This document shows, in pieces, positions 58,801 through 64,000 of a stretch of DNA of 64,000 bases. Source of the stretch: Nemertoderma westbladi (taxonomy: Eukaryota; Xenacoelomorpha; Nemertodermatida; Nemertodermatidae). The notes below the pieces were generated by a model. That model had not been told where the DNA came from and ran no database searches. It saw nothing but the letters and a program-made list of their open reading frames with translations. Position numbers and translations under genes: made by a program. The stretch's first letter is position 1. Each line of letters opens with the position of its first letter. The DNA lies in contig JAUCBJ010007177.1 of NCBI GenBank assembly GCA_032718475.1, positions 1-64,000 on the forward strand, read 5' to 3'.

Positions 58801-61800
58801 AACTCTGTCTGTGTGTATAATTCTCTAGAACTGTCTGTGTGTACTGTGTATAATTCTCTAGAACTCTGTCTGTGTGTATAATTCTCTAGAACTCTGTCTG
58901 TGTGTATAATTCTCTAGAACTCTGTCTGTGTGTATAATTCTCTAGAACTCTGTCTGTATAATTCTCTAGAACTCTGTATGTGTGTATAATTCTCTAGAAC
59001 TCTGTCTGTGTGTATAATTCTCTAGAACTCTGTCTGTGTGTATAATTCTCTAGAACTCTGTCTATGTGTATAATTCTCTAGAACTCTGTCTGTGTGTATA
59101 ATTCTCTAGAACTGTCTGTGTGTACTGTGTATAATTCTCTAGAACTCTGTCTGTGTGTATAATTCTCTAGAACTCTGTCTGTGTGTATAATTCTCTAGAA
59201 CTGTCTGTGTGTACTGTGTATAATTCTCTAGAACTCTGTCTGTGTGTATAATTCTCTAGAACTCTGTCTGTGTGTATAATTCTCTAGAACTCTGTCTGTG
59301 TGTATAATTCTCTAGAACTCTGTCTGTATAATTCTCTAGAACTCTGTATGTGTGTATAATTCTCTAGAACTCTGTCTATGTGTATAATTCTCTAGAACTA
59401 TGTCTGTGTGTATAATTCTCTAGAACTCTGTCTGTGTGTATAATTCTCTAGAACTGTCTGTGTGTACTGTGTATAATTCTCTAGAACTCTGTCTGTGTGT
59501 ATAATTCTCTAGAACTCTGTCTGTGTGTATAATTCTCTAGAACTCTGTCTGTGTGTATAATTCTCTAGAACTCTGTCTGTATAATTCTCTAGAACTCTGT
59601 ATGTGTGTATAATTCTCTAGAACTCTGTCTGTGTGTATAATTCTCTAGAACTCTGTCTGTGTGTATAATTCTCTAGAACTCTGTCTATGTGTATAATTCT
59701 CTAGAACTCTGTCTGTGTGTATAATTCTCTAGAACTGTCTGTGTGTACTGTGTATAATTCTCTAGAACTCTGTCTGTGTGTATAATTCTCTAGAACTCTG
59801 TCTGTGTGTATAATTCTCTAGAACTCTGTCTGTGTGTATAATTCTCTAGAACTCTGTCTGTGTGTATAATTCTCTAGAACTCTGTCTGTGTGTATAATTC
59901 TCTAGAACTCTGTCTGTGTGTATAATTCTCTAGAACTCTGTCTGTGTGTATAATTCTCTAGAACTCTGTCTGTGTGTATAATTCTCTAGAACTCTGTCTG
60001 TGTGTATAATTCTCTAGAACTCTGTCTGTGTGTATAATTCTCTAGAACTCTGTCTGTGTGTATAATTCTCTAGAACTCTGTCTGTGTGTATAATTCTCTA
60101 GAACTCTGTCTGTGTGTATAATTCTCTAGAACTCTGTCTGTGTGTATAATTCTCTAGAACTCTGTCTGTGTGTATAATTCTCTAGAACTCTGTCTGTGTG
60201 TATAATTCTCTAGAACTCTGTCTGTGTGTATACTTCTCTAGAACTCTGTCTGTATAATTCTCTAGAACTCTGTCTGTGTGTATAATTCTCTAGAACTCTG
60301 TCTGTGTGTATAATTCTCTAGAACTCTGTCTGTGTGTATAATTCTCTAGAACTCTGTCTGTGTGTATAATTCTCTAGAACTCTGTCTGTGTGTATAATTC
60401 TCTAGAACTCTGTCTGTGTGTATAATTCTCTAGAACTCTGTCTGTGTGTATAATTCTCTAGAACTCTGTCTGTGTGTATAATTCTCTAGAACTCTGTCTG
60501 TGTGTATAATTCTCTAGAACTCTGTCTGTGTGTATAATTCTCTAGAACTCTGTCTGTGTGTATAATTCTCTAGAACTCTGTCTGTGTGTATAATTCTCTA
60601 GAACTCTGTCTGTGTGTATAATTCTCTAGAACTCTGTCTGTGTGTATAATTCTCTAGAACTGTCTGTGTGTACTGTGTATAATTCTCTAGAACTCTGTCT
60701 GTGTGTATAATTCTCTAGAACTGTCTGTGTGTACTGTGTATAATTCTCTAGAACTCTGTCTGTGTGTATAATTCTCTAGAACTGTCTGTGTGTACTGTGT
60801 ATAATTCTCTAGAACTCTGTCTGTGTGTATAATTCTCTAGAACTCTGTCTGTGTGTATAATTCTCTAGAACTCTGTCTGTGTGTATAATTCTCTAGAACT
60901 CTGTCTGTGTGTATAATTCTCTAGAACTCTGTCTGTGTGTATAATTCTCTAGAACTATGTCTGTGTGTATAATTCTCTAGAACTCTGTCTGTGTGTATAA
61001 TTCTCTAGAACTCTGTCTGTATAATTCTCTAGAACTCTGTCTGTGTGTATAATTCTCTAGAACTCTGTCTGTGTGTATAATTCTCTAGAACTCTGTCTGT
61101 GTGTATAATTCTCTAGAACTCTGTCTGTGTGTATAATTCTCTAGAACTCTGTCTGTGTGTATAATTCTCTAGAACTCTGTCTGTGTGTATAATTCTCTAG
61201 AACTCTGTCTGTGTGTATAATTCTCTAGAACTCTGTCTGTGTGTATAATTCTCTAGAACTCTGTCTGTGTGTATAATTCTCTAGAACTCTGTCTGTGTGT
61301 ATAATTCTCTAGAACTCTGTCTGTGTGTATAATTCTCTAGAACTCTGTCTGTGTGTATAATTCTCTAGAACTCTGTCTGTGTGTATAATTCTCTAGAACT
61401 CTGTCTGTGTGTATAATTCTCTAGAACTCTGTCTGTGTGTATAATTCTCTAGAACTCTGTCTGTGTGTATAATTCTCTAGAACTCTGTCTGTATAATTCT
61501 CTAGAACTCTGTCTGTGTGTATAATTCTCTAGAACTCTGTCTGTGTGTATAATTCTCTAGAACTCTGTCTGTGTGTATAATTCTCTAGAACTCTGTCTGT
61601 GTGTATAATTCTCTAGAACTCTGTCTGTGTGTATAATTCTCTAGAACTCTGTCTGTGTGTATAATTCTCTAGAACTCTGTCTGTGTGTATAATTCTCTAG
61701 AACTCTGTCTGTGTGTATAATTCTCTAGAACTCTGTCTGTGTGTATAATTCTCTAGAACTCTGTCTGTGTGTATAATTCTCTAGAACTCTGTCTGTGTGT

Positions 61801-62770
61801 ATAATTCTCTAGAACTCTGTCTGTGTGTATAATCCTCTAGAACTCTGTCTGTGTGTATAATTCTCTAGAACTCTGTCTGTGTGTATAATTCTCTAGAACT
61901 CTGTCTGTATAATTCTCTAGAACTCTGTCTGTGTGTATAATTCTCTAGAACTCTGTCTGTGTGTATAATTCTCTAGAACTCTGTCTGTGTGTATAATTCT
62001 CTAGAACTCTGTCTGTGTGTATAATTCTCTAGAACTCTGTCTGTGTGTATAATTCTCTAGAACTCTGTCTGTGTGTATAATTCTCTAGAACTCTGTCTGT
62101 GTGTATAATTCTCTAGAACTCTGTCTGTGTGTATAATTCTCTAGAACTCTGTCTGTGTGTATAATTCTCTAGAACTCTGTCTGTGTGTATAATTCTCTAG
62201 AACTCTGTCTGTGTGTATAATTCTCTAGAACTCTGTCTGTGTGTATAATTCTCTAGAACTATGTCTGTGTGTATAATTCTCTAGAACTCTGTCTGTGTGT
62301 ATAATTCTCTAGAACTCTGTCTGTGTGTATAATTCTCTAGAACTCTGTCTGTGTGTATAATTCTCTAGAACTCTGTCTGTGTGTATAATTCTCTAGAACT
62401 CTGTCTGTGTGTATAATTCTCTAGAACTCTGTCTGTGTGTATAATTCTCTAGAACTCTGTCTGTGTGTATAATTCTCTAGAACTCTGTCTGTGTGTATAA
62501 TTCTCTAGAACTCTGTCTGTGTGTATAATTCTCTAGAACTCTGTCTGTGTGTATAATTCTCTAGAACTGTCTGTGTGTACTGTGTATAATTCTCTAGAAC
62601 TCTGTCTGTGTGTATAATTCTCTAGAACTGTCTGTGTGTACTGTGTATAATTCTCTAGAACTCTGTCTGTGTGTATAATTCTCTAGAACTGTCTGTGTGT
62701 ACTGTGTATAATTCTCTAGAACTCTGTCTGTGTGTATAATTCTCTAGAACTCTGTCTGTGTGTATAATTT
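55854..62770. repeat. Minisatellite, 28-bp unit, about 245 copies
   Basis: The unit is tgtctgtgtgtataattctc tagaactc. Main variants are a 24-bp unit lacking gtgt (ctgtctgtataattc), tatgtgtg, tctatgtg, and a longer join gaactgtctgtgtgtactgt gtataattc. The pair ctgtctgtataattctctag followed by aactctgtatgtg recurs between 55.9 and 59.6 kb, while 60-62.5 kb is far more uniform, so the right half was probably homogenised more recently. This is the largest array here, nearly 7 kb. No coding frame. Confidence 0.97.
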
Positions 62771-62899
62771 CTAAACTTTTATTGACTACATGTGTACCAA
62801 GTTGGTTCCATCTCATTAAAGATATGCCGACTTAGTAGCGTTCAAACATTTTGACGACGAAAACGATGACGACAGACGGGTCCACTAATTTATACCCCT

Positions 62900-63640
62900 A
62901 CGCTAAGGCTCACCTGGAGTTAGTGGCTCGCCCCATAATAATATTAAAAATAGTCCGGCAAATTCAAATTTTAAAAGGTGTGTCTTAAGACTTGCTTTAA
63001 AATGGTTTAGTGCTCTGATGTCTCGTGGAAGGAAGATCCAATTAGTCGGGGCAGCAACCGAGAAGGCGCATCTTCTTATGTAAGTACAGTAAGTTGTATT
63101 TAGGGACAACCAGTAAATCTTGTTCTGCCAATCGTAGTACGAGTGTAGGTTATGATAGGGGGTCCGATAAGGTCCGCATAGCGAGACCTCTAGTATTCAC
63201 TTAGTTGTTGGTGGTGGTCGTGTTGTTAATTTCCAGTTGGGTTTTAGTAATAAGGCTTCATACGGTGTAGTAGCGAAGTTGGTAGAGCCGTTGGAATCTC
63301 TAGGTACCGAGTAGTAGGATTGGTTTGGTAGGAAGCGATTCAAGGAGGAGACAGTTCATGTGTTAGTAGACGCGGACCTCTGCGCGATTTCGACGTAGAA
63401 TCAGGTGCGCAACCATGTAAACATTGATATGTCAGCATGGCGATCTTGAAATCTATCCTACGTTTTACCAGCAGCCGGTGCAATCGCTATAATACTGGAG
63501 TGATGTGGTCCCGTTTCTTAATGCCCTCTAGCAGTCTCACCGCAGAATTCTGAACATACTGGAAATTGTTAACAATTTTAGCGGTAGTCTTTATTATAGG
63601 GGATAGGTAGTCTAAGTCTAGCGAATTGTTATTATCATTT
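62900..63640 (-). pseudogene. LINE ORF2 C-terminal region with an insertion
   Basis: On the minus strand, IVNNFQYVQNSAVRLLEGIK followed by KRDHITPVL (about 63480-63585), then RIDFKIAMLTYQCLHGCAPD (about 63390-63460), and finally IRRCAFSVAAPTNWIFLPRD followed by IRALNHFKASLKTHLLKF (about 62950-63090). They follow the familiar order QNSAARL...HITPVL...RI-FK---L-YK-LHG-AP...AFSVAAP-LWNSLP--IR...FK--LKT-LF of CR1/Rex-type LINEs. A SINE-like block (63165-63340) interrupts the region where the middle should be. Confidence 0.75.
63165..63340 (+). other. SINE-like block with degenerate tRNA-type A box
   Basis: Resembles 21530-21665: gacctctagtattcacttag ttgttgg, a GTT-rich tract and ttaatttccag, then tagtagcgaagttggtagag ccgttgg, an eroded A box. 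A weak B-box-like aagcgattcaagg follows at about 63336. Its plus orientation is opposite to the LINE it appears to interrupt. Confidence 0.45.
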
Positions 63641-63939
63641 TTGTTTGTTACTTAAAAATGAACGAATTAATATTTCAAGATCCACCCGGGATAAATAGCG
63701 TGTTATTTTCGTTGAATTTCTGAGGTGCTAGATGCTAGAATGCATCTCAGACTGTGGCGGATATTTACTTTAGAAACGTAAGATTTGAATCCCATATTAC
63801 GCGCTGTATTATTGTAGCTGATTAAATCATTTCCAATTTCCATATTATATCCCCTTTTTCTTCGTGACCCCACCCCCAGACATTTTCGTTTAATTTCATT
63901 GACGTTTTAGACAAAATAAGCGACGTCCAGTCTTATTAG

Positions 63940-64000
63940 GTCCACCTTGGTGTAGTGGTTGCATTGAATTCACATCTCTCGGAGGTCGTGGGTTCGATCC
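63940..64000 (+). other. tRNA-like or SINE head cut by the window end
   Basis: gtccaccttggtgtagtggt tgcattgaattcac followed by gtcgtgggttcgatcc has both RNA polymerase III promoter boxes: A box tggtgtagtgg and B box ggttcgatcc. The anticodon arm does not pair convincingly, so a tRNA-derived SINE is more likely than a tRNA gene. The 3' end lies outside the window. Confidence 0.5.

Noticed and set aside
55854-62770. Heat-shock element array (TTC-GAA in each unit)
   Set aside because: TTC and GAA are separated by four bases (ttctctagaa) instead of the two needed for a canonical element.

Overview
This is nuclear DNA from an animal, not a prokaryote. The recognisable genes are animal housekeeping genes: ZYG11-family E3 receptor, PRPF8 and MPC2. 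PRPF8 has GT-AG introns, and the mobile elements are non-LTR retrotransposons, hAT, Mutator-like and TTAA-flanked transposons. The DNA is AT-rich and the word TAGGCCTA recurs often. I associate that word with echinoderm and other invertebrate deuterostome genomes, but the lineage call is tentative.

Layout: 0.9-3.3 kb is a 44-bp minisatellite. 3.4-8.8 kb is an old hAT element with perfect 8-bp target duplications; a TTAA-flanked element and a LINE 3' fragment lie inside it. 9.1-9.95 kb (minus strand) is an intact single-exon SAM methyltransferase. 11.5-13.3 kb is a 20-bp minisatellite that begins exactly where the ZYG11-family gene (13.2-15.5 kb, minus strand) ends. 15.8-23.0 kb is nested mobile debris: a foldback-like element, LINE pieces, a SINE-like head and a broken Mutator-like transposase. 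23-28.5 kb is sparse, with two small unidentified minus-strand ORFs. 28.5-34.8 kb is a 47-bp minisatellite. 35.3-44.35 kb (minus strand) holds the last five coding exons of PRPF8; one intron carries an 83-bp array built from the gene's own splice acceptor and exon start, and another carries a 57-bp array. 44.4-51.8 kb is a degenerate LINE split by a 4.8-kb, 34-bp array. 51.9-53.6 kb is a hAT element with a long palindrome inside. 54.26-54.63 kb (plus strand) is intronless MPC2. 55.85-62.77 kb is a 28-bp array. The last kilobase holds LINE and tRNA-like SINE sequence.

The seven big tandem arrays total about 29.4 kb, or 46% of the window. The most striking signal is that several arrays are visibly amplified copies of neighbouring coding or splice-site sequence: PRPF8 exon plus 3' splice site, LINE ORF2 C-terminus, Mutator transposase, probably the ZYG11 end, and two-copy duplications in the methyltransferase end and a LINE RT domain. 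The locus looks like a series of snapshots of minisatellite birth inside genes, from 2 to about 140 copies. The PRPF8 case leaves about 33 competing 3' splice sites inside a core spliceosome gene.

Coordinates of exons and transposon ends were read by eye. Homology calls rest on remembered family motifs, not on searches.
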